From Atopobium sp. oral taxon 199 str. F0494 (GTDB lineage Bacteria > Actinomycetota > Coriobacteriia > Coriobacteriales > Atopobiaceae): a stretch of DNA of 64,000 nucleotides. Location of the stretch: NCBI RefSeq assembly GCF_000411555.1, contig NZ_KE150487.1:186001-250000 (forward strand). Direction: 5' to 3'. Positions 54,710 to 64,000 of the stretch are shown here, piece by piece; the stretch's first letter is position 1; each line of letters starts with the position of its first letter. The notes beneath the pieces were generated by a model. The model worked only from the letters and a program-made list of their open reading frames with translations, was not told the origin of the DNA and did not search any database. Made by a program: the position numbers and the translations under genes.

Positions 54710-55190
54710 ATAAGATTGTCGAAGAAATTGGCTATATATCAAACATCTTCCGCAACGAGATTAAGCACAAAACAGTGGAACTGTATCGTATTCCTAGCGG
54801 AAGCAAAACGATATCATGGACACCTCAGAGACCATCCGTTCACAGTATAGTGAGCATTGAGGCGACATTTTCAGGTACGACAGACAACGGTTCTGAGTTC
54901 TCGATGTTGTCTAAGCCGGAAGATTTAAGCAAAGCGCCAATCTTACTTTACCTATCCCCATACCTCTTGTGAAAAGGGATTCGCAAAGTGTCACAGCGGT
55001 CTAATCCGCAGATTTACTCCCCCAAGAGAAAACAAATCGACAGTTATTCTATGAAAACCGCCAAATCGAAATCTGATGTAATAGCTTTTCGAGAAAATTT
55101 CTGGGCTACCGCACCCCAGATAATCTCTTTGGAGATGAGCTGAACCGAATCTATTCCTATGTCGCCTGGTGCACCATTCAACTGTCAATA
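54710..55190 (+). pseudogene. IS30-family transposase remnant
   Basis: Pieces of an IS30-type transposase can be read in changing frames. First comes a helix-turn-helix-like IVEEIGYISNIFRNEIKHKTVELY, then the catalytic-core fragment TTDNGSEFSMLSK, then YTSCEKGFANCHSGLIRRFTPP, and finally KFLGYRTPDNLFGDELNRIY. The middle of the gene is missing, there are several stop codons, and the IS ends are not recognisable. It borders the A+T-rich OLD-type gene, which may have arrived with it. Confidence 0.7.
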
Positions 55191-56935
55191 TCCAACTTGT
55201 TATTGCAATTTACGTCCTCTATGATTGCATTTTTTATTTTTTTAAAACTCTCAGGATACTCAGCGGGTTGCAAGTTCTCTATTACTTCTAAAACGTTCTT
55301 CCTATTTTTAATTGATTTATATTTCTCCGTCAATAATGTTTTCTTCCTCTCTTTGTCATTATCTGAATTTGGTAACTTTAGAATTTTATAGTATAACTCT
55401 CTTGCTCTTTTAGATGAGCATACCAAGTCAATTTCTAAACACTGCTTCATAGAATAAAAATGTGCATATCTAATTAATTCAAAAAATTTTCTATATCCTT
55501 TTGCCTGTTCCAATTTATCAATATTTTTAGAAAAAGCATCATCAATTATCCTTCGTTTTGTCTCTATTTTAGTTATTTTATCCTGATACTTAGGCAATCC
55601 ATAATTATTTCTACTGTCTTTGATTTTTTGCTCGCTGTAATCGAAAAAGAAATCATAGTCCACGACAACAGAAAATGGTATTGATAGTTCTTTTAATAAA
55701 TAATATGGATATGCTAAATTGTTCACTCCATCAAGAGCTATAAATGAAATATCTGCAATATCATTTTCTATATGCGGTTTAATAAGCTCTTTTATTATAT
55801 ATGCATCGATTGGACTTTCACAAATTACAACGTGTTTTGCAAAAAAGAATTCACTATTTTTGAGTTTAAAAAAATTATAATGTGCTGATTCTTTTATAGC
55901 ATATTTATTCAAAAAGTCTACTGGTACTTGTTTTATTGATGAAATAAAAGCCCTCTTCGAGTCTATCTTTCTCTTTACTAATAAAATATTCTCATGTTTT
56001 AATTCATCAATGAGCACTGTCGAGTGAGTAGTAAAAATAGTTTGAACTTCAGATTCTGTCATATTCCTAGATAGCGATTGAACAAACCTTTTTTGAGCTT
56101 GCGGATGCAAATTAATTTCTGGTTCTTCAATTCCTAAAATTATGTCTTTATCTTCTATTAGTGCATATGCTCTATACATAGCAATAATAGCTAAACTCTT
56201 TGTTCCACTCCCCCATTCTTTCAACAAATGATTACTAAAAGATTCACTAATTGATAACTCAACATAATTTAATATAGATGTGTAATCCATGTCACTTGGA
56301 AAGTCAATTTTAAAACCAATATCCTTATTTTGCATATACAATCCACTAAGTTGCTTTTCTAATTTACTTAATACAGTGTCATGAATTCTTCTGCTGGACC
56401 TCTTAATATCAGAGGATACGGTATCTCTATTTTTTGTATATTGATTTAAGAAACTTGTAATTAATTTTTTGAAAATTGTATTTTCGTTCCACATGATATC
56501 ATGATTCGTTCTCTCTGCTGGGATATATACATATGTCAAAAATTTATTTAATTCTTCAATAAAGCTCTCTAAGTTCTGAATATGCTTCTTATTATTTCCC
56601 CTGACAACCGATAACTTTCTTTTATTATCACTATATGAATATTTCAATTCTATAGTTATCTCATCATGGAAAATATATCCGCTCAATAATTTACTTTTAT
56701 CCGGGATATCCTTCAATTTTACCTCTATATAGGAATTGTTCCTTGGAGCATATTGATGAGTTTTATCGAGAAAAAATTTTCTTTCTTCATCAAAATTAAA
56801 AACACTATTTAACGCCCTTAATATTCCTGTTTTCCCAGCATTATTTTCCCCAACAATTGCAGTAATATCATTCATATGAAAAGAAGCTTCTTTAATGGAA
56901 CGAAATTTTTTAATTGTGATGCTGCTAATTTTCAT
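55178..56935 (-). CDS. OLD-family ATPase with TOPRIM domain
   Basis: A 585-residue protein. ATG 56935 follows AAGGAAAG; an ATG 12 codons upstream is possible. The N-terminal ABC/SMC-type ATPase shows Walker A VGENNAGKTG, the signature-like LLKEWGSGTKSLAII region, Walker B IILGIEEPEINLHPQAQ and a switch TTHSTVLIDEL. The C-terminal TOPRIM domain shows VVICESPIDAYIIKEL (Glu), LDGVNN and VVVDYDFFFD (DxD). The family includes OLD nucleases and GajA of the Gabija system. No GajB-like helicase is next to it, so it may act alone, as phage-type OLD proteins do. Very A+T-rich codon use points to recent transfer. Confidence 0.83.
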   Translation of the reverse strand: MKISSITIKKFRSIKEASFHMNDITAIVGENNAGKTGILRALNSVFNFDEERKFFLDKTHQYAPRNNSYIEVKLKDIPDKSKLLSGYIFHDEITIELKYSYSDNKRKLSVVRGNNKKHIQNLESFIEELNKFLTYVYIPAERTNHDIMWNENTIFKKLITSFLNQYTKNRDTVSSDIKRSSRRIHDTVLSKLEKQLSGLYMQNKDIGFKIDFPSDMDYTSILNYVELSISESFSNHLLKEWGSGTKSLAIIAMYRAYALIEDKDIILGIEEPEINLHPQAQKRFVQSLSRNMTESEVQTIFTTHSTVLIDELKHENILLVKRKIDSKRAFISSIKQVPVDFLNKYAIKESAHYNFFKLKNSEFFFAKHVVICESPIDAYIIKELIKPHIENDIADISFIALDGVNNLAYPYYLLKELSIPFSVVVDYDFFFDYSEQKIKDSRNNYGLPKYQDKITKIETKRRIIDDAFSKNIDKLEQAKGYRKFFELIRYAHFYSMKQCLEIDLVCSSKRARELYYKILKLPNSDNDKERKKTLLTEKYKSIKNRKNVLEVIENLQPAEYPESFKKIKNAIIEDVNCNNKLDIDS

Positions 56936-57152
56936 CTTTCTTTCCTTAACTATACTTCTTGAAATGTTCAACCTGTTATTATAATTTGTAGAGTAATTTT
57001 CTAACTGTATACTCTCCCCTCGTTTTTCTTTTATTTATAGTATAGAGTCTTACTGTCAGATTCAAACCAGTTTCGTGAAGGACTGTCGTCAGGTTCACGT
57101 CAAGTTCATCAGACCTTACTAAATCCAAAAAACGCAACATAAATTGCTTGGT

Positions 57153-58055
57153 TTATGACCAGATAGCCATAGCTATGGTACTGAAGACCATAAGAGCTAG
57201 CCCCCATGCCACCTTTTTGCTGAGCTTCTCATGAAATACCAGGAAAGAGAAGGCGATAGACACTAAAATACTCATCTTGTCGATAGGGACAACCACGCTG
57301 ACAACGCCATTCTGAATTGCATAGTAATAGCATAGCCACGAGGCTCCTGTTGCAAATCCAGAAAGGATGATAAAAAGCAATTCTCTTTTGTCGATGTTTT
57401 CCAACGACGCTTGCTTGCCCTTAAGAAACACGATGAGCCACGCCATGATTAAAACAACACCTGTACGGATTGCCGTTCCAAGGTTGGATTCCACGCCCGT
57501 TATACCAACTTTCGCGAGAATCGCCGTCAGAGCTGCAAAAACAGCTGAGCCAATAGCATAGACACGCCAGCGCTGTTTCTTTGGACTTTGGTGCTGTTTC
57601 AAAATTTGCGTTTTTACCCGTTGAGAATTTGCAGGTTCTCTTCCTGTCATGAGAAAAATACCAGTCGCCAAGAGCGCCGTTCCCGCTAATTTAATAGCCA
57701 GATGATTTGTTTCTCCAAAAAGGATAATTGCCAGAAGTACTGTCAGAATCGTACTGGACTTATCAATAGGCACAACTTGATTTACATCGCCTACGGACAG
57801 CGCTTTGAAGTAGCAAATCCACGACGCACCCGTCGTCAATCCCGAAAGTATTAAAAATGCCAGCGACTTTGGCTGTATCTGCACGATTGTCTGAGCAGAC
57901 CCCACCATGAAGACCATCGTCCATGAAAACGCCAGCACCACGATTGTGCGCAATGCGGTAGCCAAGTCGGAGTCCGTCTTCCGGATACCGCACTTTGCCA
58001 ATATAGCCGTCAGCCCCGCGAAAAAGGCGGACAGCAGCGCCATGACAAGCCACAT
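57153..58055 (-). CDS. EamA/DMT-family transporter
   Basis: A 300-residue membrane protein with ten predicted helices in two EamA repeats; repeat 2 begins near residue 155 (VYAIGSAVFAALTAILAKVG), mirroring the first (MWLVMALLSAFFAGLTAILAK). Each half contains GxTTGASWICYFKALSVG or the related GFATGASWLCYYYAIQNG. DMT transporters export amino acids, nucleosides or other metabolites; the substrate cannot be deduced. An upstream AGGAAG precedes the ATG. It has no clear operon partner. Confidence 0.88.
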   Translation of the reverse strand: MWLVMALLSAFFAGLTAILAKCGIRKTDSDLATALRTIVVLAFSWTMVFMVGSAQTIVQIQPKSLAFLILSGLTTGASWICYFKALSVGDVNQVVPIDKSSTILTVLLAIILFGETNHLAIKLAGTALLATGIFLMTGREPANSQRVKTQILKQHQSPKKQRWRVYAIGSAVFAALTAILAKVGITGVESNLGTAIRTGVVLIMAWLIVFLKGKQASLENIDKRELLFIILSGFATGASWLCYYYAIQNGVVSVVVPIDKMSILVSIAFSFLVFHEKLSKKVAWGLALMVFSTIAMAIWS

Positions 58056-58296
58056 GCTATGGACTTCCTAACTTCCTATAGGATGCCCCTACGTCTCACC
58101 GTCGCCATAGAGCCAGTACGATTAATGCTCATTTCTGACATCACACGATTGCTAGTTTAGCGCACCTTCTTGCTGTCCAAATTATAATCTGAACCAAAAT
58201 AATTTAAGGAAATCTGGAATCCGTCGAAAAATTATATCGCTGCGCTTTTTCTCAGGCATTTGCAGCGGTACTGCGCTTTACGTCAGCGCGCCGCTT

Positions 58297-58800
58297 CTAA
58301 AATCGAGCAACCTGCTCTATCTTTCGAGCCACGATTTCCAAACCGAGAAGATCTTCTCGGTTAAAGCGTCCCACAACAGGACTGTCGATATCTAGCACTC
58401 CCACGACAGAGCCTCCAACCTGCAGCGGAACTACGACCTCAGAATTCGACGCGGCGTCGCAGGCGATGTGACCTGAAAACTCATGGACGTTTTCTACCAG
58501 CTGACTCTCTTTTGTCGCGGCGGCCGTACCGCAGACTCCTTGCCCAAAGGGAATGCGCACGCAGGCTACTTTTCCCTGAAAGGGGCCAAGGTGAAGTTCA
58601 GAAGAGCACGCCTTCTCCAACTCCACGCTGTCGCGTTTCTCGCCTGAAAGCACCCAATCTGCCAGGTAAAATCCGACCCAATTGACCTCATCAAGTGCGT
58701 CCCACAAGAGCGCGGAAGCGTTCGCCAGCACCGGGAGCCAATGTGCGTCAATCTCGGCAAGCTCTTCAATTTGGCTGGCAAGCAACGTATAGTCGGGCAT
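58297..58800 (-). CDS. msrC: Free methionine-(R)-sulfoxide reductase (fRMsr)
   Basis: A 167-residue GAF-domain enzyme that reduces free methionine-R-sulfoxide. It carries the three typical Cys: GPFQGKVACVRIPFGQGVCG (Cys 80 and 90) and HIACDAASNSE (Cys 114). ATG 58800 follows GAGGAG; the longer frame upstream overlaps glgP and is rejected. It lies about 95 bases downstream of glgP on the same strand and may be its last operon gene. It serves oxidative-stress repair. Confidence 0.9.
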   Translation of the reverse strand: MPDYTLLASQIEELAEIDAHWLPVLANASALLWDALDEVNWVGFYLADWVLSGEKRDSVELEKACSSELHLGPFQGKVACVRIPFGQGVCGTAAATKESQLVENVHEFSGHIACDAASNSEVVVPLQVGGSVVGVLDIDSPVVGRFNREDLLGLEIVARKIEQVARF

Positions 58801-58894
58801 TGGACTCCTCTCAAAACGGCGCCGGGAATATCTCCCGACGCCGAAATCAGCACCACATTCCGATGAAACAGGCGCGCGCTTACAGGCTCTACGC

Positions 58895-61159
58895 TTACTT
58901 GTCCGCCGTAAGGTGCCATATCTCATCGTTATACTCAGCAATCGTGCGATCGCTTGAGAACTGGCCCGCCATAGCGATATTAACCAGGGATTTCTTGAGC
59001 CAGAGCTTGCGATCTTCGTAGTCTGAGCAGACCAGCTCTTTCTCCTGGATGTACTCTTCAAGGTCGAGAAGAGCCATAAACCAATCCTTACAGGCCAAGT
59101 CATCGTGAAGGCGCCGCAGACGCTCAGCGTTGCCGGTGGCTATAAACTGAGGGCTGGTAATAAAGTCGACCAGCAGCTTAATGCCGGGCTTCAGGTACTG
59201 CGCATGGGCGTTGTAGGAGCCGTCAGCGTAAAGCTTGACTACCTCATCGCTGGACGCGCCGAAGGTATAGATGTTCTCATCGCCCACAAGCTCAGCGATC
59301 TCAACATTAGCGCCATCTATGGTACACAGCGTCACGGCGCCGTTGAGCATGAACTTCATGTTGGACGTACCGGAAGCCTCCTTGGAAGCGAGCGAAATCT
59401 GCTCCGAGATGTCGGCGGCGGGAATCACATGCTCGGCCGCAGTCACATTGTAGTTCTCTATCATAATGACCTGCAGGTACGGGGCGACTTCGGGGTCATT
59501 TGCAATCCACTTGCTCAGTGTCAGAATCAAATGGATGATGTCCTGCGCAATAACGTAGGCGGGAGCGGCTTTACCGCCGAAAATGACCGTAAGGGGACGC
59601 TCAGGGATGTTGCCGTTTTTGATATCCAGATACTTCCAAATGAGGTACAGCGCAAGCATCTGCTGGCGCTTGTACTCGTGGATACGCTTCACCTGCACAT
59701 CAACGATTGAGCCGTCAAGCACCTGAGCGCCCTGATGAGCCAGAAGAAATTCGCTCATGACGTGTTTCGCGTCGTCTTTAATGGCCGCCAGTCGCTCCAA
59801 GACCTCATCGTCATCGACAAAGCGCAAAAGACCCTTCAGATCTCCCGTGCGGCGCCACTCAGTTCCCAATAGCGTATCGAGAAGGTCGGCAAGACCGGGA
59901 TTGCACCCCATGAGCCAGCGGCGGAAGGTAATGCCGTTGGTCTTGTTGGAGAACTTCTCAGGGTAGATGTCATAGAACGGCTTAAGTTCGCTCTCCTCCA
60001 AGATCTTGGTATGGAGAGCGGCGACGCCGTTAATGCTGTAGCCGTAGTGGATAGCCAGGTGAGCCATATGCACCTTGCCGTCGATGATAATTTGTACGGC
60101 GGGGTCTTTGAACTCAGCGTGTGTGCGCTCGTCAAGCTTCTTGATAATAGAGGCAATCTTCGGCGAGACTTCCTCAAGGAACTCAAGCGGCCATTTTTCA
60201 AGCGCCTCAGCCAAAATAGTGTGGTTGGTGTAGGCAACCATCGAGCGCACGATAGTAACCGCCTCGTCAAAGGCAATGTCGTGCTCTTCCGTGAGAATAC
60301 GGATAAGCTCGGGGATAACCATAGTCGGATGCGTATCGTTGATTTGAATGACCGCGTACTCCGCCAAATCATGCAAGTTGCACCCGCGGTCCATCGCCTC
60401 TTTTACAATAAGCTGAGCGGCGTTGGATACCATAAAGTACTGCTGGTATACGCGGAGCAGCTGACCGTCTCTGTCGGAATCGTCCGGATACAAGAAGAGC
60501 GTCAGGTTCTTTTTCAGCTCGCGCTTATCAAAACCGATAGAATCCTCAGGCACCAGTCCATCATCAACGCCCTCCAAATCAAAGAGGCGCAGGCGATTCT
60601 TCTTCGGACGCTCGTACCCAAGCACATCAATCGAGAAGAGCTTCGAGGTGACTGAGAAACTGCCGAACGTAACGGTAAACGAGGTGTTTTCGTCACGCAG
60701 CCATCCCTCTCTCTCAAGCCAGCCATCGGGTACGGTCGCTTGCTGGTTGTCCTTAAACTTCTGATGAAACAGGCCATAGTGGTAATTGAGACCAACGCCA
60801 TCGCCCGGAAGCGCGAGCGTAGCCATGGAATCGATAAAGCAGGCGGCGAGGCGTCCAAGGCCTCCATTACCCAGAGAAGGCTCCGCCTCATACTCTTCAA
60901 CCGTATTGAGGTCATGACCGGCTTCGGTAAGCTGGCGTTTGACCTCGTCATACAGGCCGAGGTTGATCAGATTGTTGGTCAGAAGCTTGCCGATAAGAAA
61001 TTCAGCGGAGATGTAGTACAGACGCTTCTTTCCCTCGTTCAGTGGAAGCTCAGCGCTCTTCTCGCTTACGACTGACATCAGCAGCTCATACACAGTCGCG
61101 TCATCAAGCTCAGCAAGCGGCCGGCCATATCTTTGATGAGAAAGCTCATCCAAATTCAT
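58895..61159 (-). CDS. glgP: Glycogen/maltodextrin phosphorylase
   Basis: A 754-residue enzyme releasing glucose-1-phosphate from alpha-1,4-glucans. It shows EAEPSLGNGGLGRLAACF, the active-site QINDTHPTMVIPEL, VQVKRIHEYKRQQM and the pyridoxal-phosphate lysine in SKEASGTSNMKFMLNG. The N-terminal allosteric region of the eukaryotic and E. coli forms is short, as in maltodextrin phosphorylases. It overlaps the malQ stop by one base (TAATG) and is downstream of malQ. Works with malQ in using maltodextrin or glycogen. Confidence 0.95.
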   Translation of the reverse strand: MNLDELSHQRYGRPLAELDDATVYELLMSVVSEKSAELPLNEGKKRLYYISAEFLIGKLLTNNLINLGLYDEVKRQLTEAGHDLNTVEEYEAEPSLGNGGLGRLAACFIDSMATLALPGDGVGLNYHYGLFHQKFKDNQQATVPDGWLEREGWLRDENTSFTVTFGSFSVTSKLFSIDVLGYERPKKNRLRLFDLEGVDDGLVPEDSIGFDKRELKKNLTLFLYPDDSDRDGQLLRVYQQYFMVSNAAQLIVKEAMDRGCNLHDLAEYAVIQINDTHPTMVIPELIRILTEEHDIAFDEAVTIVRSMVAYTNHTILAEALEKWPLEFLEEVSPKIASIIKKLDERTHAEFKDPAVQIIIDGKVHMAHLAIHYGYSINGVAALHTKILEESELKPFYDIYPEKFSNKTNGITFRRWLMGCNPGLADLLDTLLGTEWRRTGDLKGLLRFVDDDEVLERLAAIKDDAKHVMSEFLLAHQGAQVLDGSIVDVQVKRIHEYKRQQMLALYLIWKYLDIKNGNIPERPLTVIFGGKAAPAYVIAQDIIHLILTLSKWIANDPEVAPYLQVIMIENYNVTAAEHVIPAADISEQISLASKEASGTSNMKFMLNGAVTLCTIDGANVEIAELVGDENIYTFGASSDEVVKLYADGSYNAHAQYLKPGIKLLVDFITSPQFIATGNAERLRRLHDDLACKDWFMALLDLEEYIQEKELVCSDYEDRKLWLKKSLVNIAMAGQFSSDRTIAEYNDEIWHLTADK

Positions 61160-62652
61160 TATTCGTCCCCCTTAGGAATCCTGAAGTAGGTCTCAGTAAT
61201 CGTTCGCAGGTAGTCTTCGGTATGGCGAGTAATCGCGCCTCGTTCCATACGCCAGCACCAGTTTCCCCCTAATGTCGCCGGAGTATTCATGCGGGCTTCA
61301 TCTCCAAGGCCGAGAAGGTCTTGCATGGTATGAATGCAGGTATCGCTTACCGAAGCCGCGATCCCGCGGTCGAGAGCTTCACTTACCGGCTCATCGGGCG
61401 CGCGATGGAGATATAGGTCAACTTGCTCACGTTCGCGAGGCGTCGCCGTATGCTCATACCAGCCGCGACCTGTTTGATTGTCGTGCGTGCCCACATACGC
61501 CACGGTGTTGGGCTTGTAGTTATGCGGGAGATCTCCCGCGTCCCTCTCGCCGTTAAAGCCGCACTGGAGCACTTTCATGCCGGGAAACCCGGTTTTCTCG
61601 CGCATATCGATAAGTTCCTGCGTCATGAGACCCAAATCCTCCGCAATGATGGGCAACTTGCCAAGCTGGCGCTTCAGCTCATCGAACAGATCAGTATCAG
61701 GCCCCTTGGTCCACTTACCGCCGCGGGCGTCGGGAGCGCCAAAAGGAACCTCCCAGTACGCCTCAAACCCGCGGAAATGATCAATGCGCAAAACGTCATA
61801 CAGCTCAAAGCTCAGCCGGATACGCCATACCCACCACGCGTAGTGGTTCTTCTTCATGTATTCCCAGTTATAGATTGGATTGCCCCAATACTGACCGGTT
61901 GAGGAGAAGTGATCGGGAGGCGTACCGGCCACCGTTACAGGATCGCCCTTTTCATCAATCTTAAAGAGCTCGGGCTGCGCCCACATTTCAACCGAGTCGC
62001 GCGACACGTAAATGGGAAGGTCACCAATAATCAGAACGCCATGGTCATTGGCGTAGCTTTTGAGCGTATCCCACTGCTTGAAGAAGAAATACTGCGTCAT
62101 CTTGTGATACAGCAACTTGTCCGAAAACTGCGCCGCATACTCCTGGCTCTTCTGGCCACGGCGTTGATACTGGCGTGGCCACTCCCAAAACGCCCTCAGA
62201 CCAAACGTCTCCTTGAGCGTCATGAACTCCGCGTACGGCTCAAGCCATTCCTTGTGCTTCGCGCAGAATGTTTTGAAGTCGGCGGGGATGTCGGACGCGA
62301 ATCGAGCAAAGGCACGCTCCAGCAGGCGGCGATGGCTCACAAAGAGTGTACCGTAGTCGACGCGGGCGGGATCAGAGCCAAAGTCAAGGTCATCGGCATC
62401 GTTTTCCGCCAGGTACCCAAGCTCTTTCAGGGCGTCAATATCGATAAAATAGGGATTGCCTGCGGCAGCGGAAAACGACTGGTACGGTGAGTCGCCGTAG
62501 CTGGTGGTCGTTAAAGGCAGCACCTGCCAATAGCGCTGTTTTGCGCGGGCGAGAAAATCGACGAACTGGTAGGCTTCGCGGCCAAAGGTGCCGATTCCAT
62601 AGTGATTCGGAAGGGACGAGACTGCCATCAATACTCCGCTGGCACGCTCCAT
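61159..62652 (-). CDS. malQ: 4-alpha-glucanotransferase (amylomaltase)
   Basis: A 497-residue GH77 enzyme that moves glucan segments between maltodextrins. ATG 62652 follows AGAGGGA; an upstream in-frame ATG is rejected. Motifs: SSLPNHYGIGTFG, RIDHFRGFEAYWEVP (nucleophile Asp), AEDLGLM (acid/base Glu) and YVGTHDNQTGRGW (Asp). Its stop overlaps glgP. A terminator stands between the sugar ABC ATPase gene and malQ, so malQ probably has its own promoter or receives readthrough. Confidence 0.95.
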   Translation of the reverse strand: MERASGVLMAVSSLPNHYGIGTFGREAYQFVDFLARAKQRYWQVLPLTTTSYGDSPYQSFSAAAGNPYFIDIDALKELGYLAENDADDLDFGSDPARVDYGTLFVSHRRLLERAFARFASDIPADFKTFCAKHKEWLEPYAEFMTLKETFGLRAFWEWPRQYQRRGQKSQEYAAQFSDKLLYHKMTQYFFFKQWDTLKSYANDHGVLIIGDLPIYVSRDSVEMWAQPELFKIDEKGDPVTVAGTPPDHFSSTGQYWGNPIYNWEYMKKNHYAWWVWRIRLSFELYDVLRIDHFRGFEAYWEVPFGAPDARGGKWTKGPDTDLFDELKRQLGKLPIIAEDLGLMTQELIDMREKTGFPGMKVLQCGFNGERDAGDLPHNYKPNTVAYVGTHDNQTGRGWYEHTATPREREQVDLYLHRAPDEPVSEALDRGIAASVSDTCIHTMQDLLGLGDEARMNTPATLGGNWCWRMERGAITRHTEDYLRTITETYFRIPKGDE

Positions 62653-62673
62653 ACATTTCCCTCTTTCTAACGT

Positions 62674-62728
62674 CAAAAAAATGCCGCCCTCTTGCGCCGC
62701 ACATAGACAGACATTGCAAGAGAACGGC
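62674..62728 (-). terminator. Rho-independent terminator after the sugar ABC ATPase
   Basis: On the minus strand GCCGTTCTCTTGC pairs fully with GCAAGAGGGCGGC (two wobble pairs), followed by A and seven T. It lies directly after the ABC ATPase stop and before the malQ start. Confidence 0.88.
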
Positions 62729-62736
62729 GTTCTATA

Positions 62737-63933
62737 TTAGTACTTAATGAGGTTCTTCTCGGTCTCTTTATCAAAAAGATGCACGGCGTTGTCCTCAAAC
62801 TTGAACCAGACATCGTTGCCGATCTCAAGATCGCGCTTTGCGATTTCGGTCGCGGGAACAATCAGAACGAAGCTACCGTCATCCGTCTTGACATGGACGT
62901 GCACCGTAGAGCCCATGAGCTCGGTAACTTCAATGATGCCCTGGAATGCGGTGGTGTCGTCTTTGTCAGTCAGAATAATTTGCTCAGGGCGGACGCCAAC
63001 CGTAACGTCAGTTGCAGGCGCGGCGACCCAAGACTCTCCCAAAAGGTTCGCCGTTTCGGGAGCAAGGTCAAAGGACAGGTGCTCGGTCTCAACATGAAAC
63101 TCGTTGCCAACGCGCACGAGGTGAGCGTCGAAGAAGTTCATCTGCGGCATGCCAATAAAGCCCGCAACAAAGAGGTTGGCCGGACGGTTGAAAACGTCCT
63201 GCGGCGTGCCGATCTGCTGGACAAAGCCGTCACGCATAATAACGATGCGATCTCCCAAGGTCATGGCCTCAGTTTGGTCATGCGTAACGTAGATAAACGT
63301 ACCGTTGACTTTCTGACGCAGCTTGATGAGCTCGGCGCGCATCTGGTTACGGAGCTTCGCGTCCAAGTTGGAGAGCGGCTCGTCCATCAGGAAGACCTTG
63401 GGGTCACGCACGATAGCGCGACCGATAGCGACACGCTGGCGCTGTCCGCCGGAAAGAGCTTTCGGCTTGCGGTCAAGATACGCCGTAATGCCGAGAGTTT
63501 CCGCGGCCGCGCGGACCTTCTCGTCAATAATGGCCTGGTCAACCTTCTTGAGTTTCAGCGTAAACGCCATATTCTCATAGACCGTCATGTTGGGATACAG
63601 CGCGTAGCTCTGAAAGACCATGGCGATGTCGCGGTCTTTCGGAGCAATGTCATTCATAAGCTTGCCGTCGATGTAGAGCTCTCCTGAGGAGATGTCCTCA
63701 AGGCCGGCGATCATGCGGAGCGTCGTGGACTTGCCACAGCCCGAGGGTCCCACGAGAACGACGAACTCATGATCCTTAATCTCCAGATTAAAGTCTTGAA
63801 CAGCGATGACGCCCTCATCGGTAACCTCAAGATTGCTCTTCTTCTGCTGCACAGGCTTCTTGCCAAAGAGACGCTTTTGCTCTTTTTCATTGGGGTAGAT
63901 CTTTTTGACGTTCTTCAGAACGATTTCAGCCAT
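62737..63933 (-). CDS. Carbohydrate ABC transporter ATPase (MsmK/UgpC type)
   Basis: A 398-residue ATPase of the CUT1 group, the energising subunit of maltodextrin, sn-glycerol-3-phosphate or multiple-sugar importers. It has VGPSGCGKST, SGGQRQRVAIGRA, VFLMDEPLSNLD and GTFIYVTHDQTEAM. The C-terminal MOBP/OB-type regulatory domain (VTVGVRPEQIIL, MGSTVHVHVKT) is present. An insertion near residues 16-35 (RLFGKKPVQQKKSNLEV) is unusual for the group. It is upstream of malQ and glgP, which points to maltodextrin as substrate. The permease and binding-protein genes are not in the window. Confidence 0.92.
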   Translation of the reverse strand: MAEIVLKNVKKIYPNEKEQKRLFGKKPVQQKKSNLEVTDEGVIAVQDFNLEIKDHEFVVLVGPSGCGKSTTLRMIAGLEDISSGELYIDGKLMNDIAPKDRDIAMVFQSYALYPNMTVYENMAFTLKLKKVDQAIIDEKVRAAAETLGITAYLDRKPKALSGGQRQRVAIGRAIVRDPKVFLMDEPLSNLDAKLRNQMRAELIKLRQKVNGTFIYVTHDQTEAMTLGDRIVIMRDGFVQQIGTPQDVFNRPANLFVAGFIGMPQMNFFDAHLVRVGNEFHVETEHLSFDLAPETANLLGESWVAAPATDVTVGVRPEQIILTDKDDTTAFQGIIEVTELMGSTVHVHVKTDDGSFVLIVPATEIAKRDLEIGNDVWFKFEDNAVHLFDKETEKNLIKY

Positions 63934-64000
63934 GATTCATGCCTTTCTGAAAGCATCCGTCAGGATGCGCGAATTCTTTCGTGTGGCGAGAAGTGCACGG

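Overview
The window most likely comes from a member of the Actinomycetota, probably the Coriobacteriia (Atopobium, Lancefieldella or Olsenella type). This is inferred from the single-chain TsaB-RimI-TsaD protein, the moderate G+C of the housekeeping genes, the GTG starts and the adhesin-like surface proteins; no rRNA, tRNA or CRISPR array was seen. All coordinates and counts come from reading by eye, without any database search.

Layout. 1-7.9 kb: the end of a carbohydrate-binding surface protein, small membrane proteins, a CPBP protease, the iron pair feoA-feoB with a divergent AraC regulator, and a duplicated-ATPase ABC protein. 8.3-36.1 kb: a long accessory region. It holds an A+T-rich remnant of a TnpX/TnpW-type mobilisable element, a twin-AAA ATPase, a frameshifted UDG-like gene, a very large STAND NTPase with a degenerate nuclease-like N terminus, two unrelated AbiEi-AbiEii pairs, an unrecognised two-gene membrane operon, a Doc-Phd pair plus an orphan Phd with a truncated Doc, a DUF4143 ATPase, a decayed DUF4160/DUF2442 module and a two-gene AAA operon. 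Four copies of the sequence encoding the last residues of GuaA (IEWE-stop) lie at 24.44, 28.27, 31.56 and 36.12 kb. The last is guaA itself, so at least three cassettes appear to have accreted at the 3' end of guaA.

36.1-45.4 kb: core genes guaA, an LCP cell-wall ligase, a 4Fe-4S protein with ychF, groS-groL and xpt. 45.4-47.0 kb: a rearrangement where a truncated flavodoxin-type reductase meets a truncated DUF4143 ATPase. 47.0-54.2 kb: a possible structured RNA, a vWA/MucBP surface protein, nadE and the tsaB-rimI-tsaD fusion. 54.7-57.0 kb: an IS30-type transposase remnant and an A+T-rich OLD-type ATPase/nuclease. 57.1-64 kb: an EamA transporter, a free-methionine-sulfoxide reductase and a glycogen/maltodextrin block (glgP, malQ, sugar ABC ATPase).

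The most unusual signals are the guaA-end att-like repeats with their stack of defence and toxin-antitoxin cargo, and the 8-mer GCGAGAAG. I counted 16 copies of that word, 15 of them in the core part after 36 kb. Half are intergenic, and two inverted pairs form hairpins, as uptake sequences do in Neisseria and Haemophilus.
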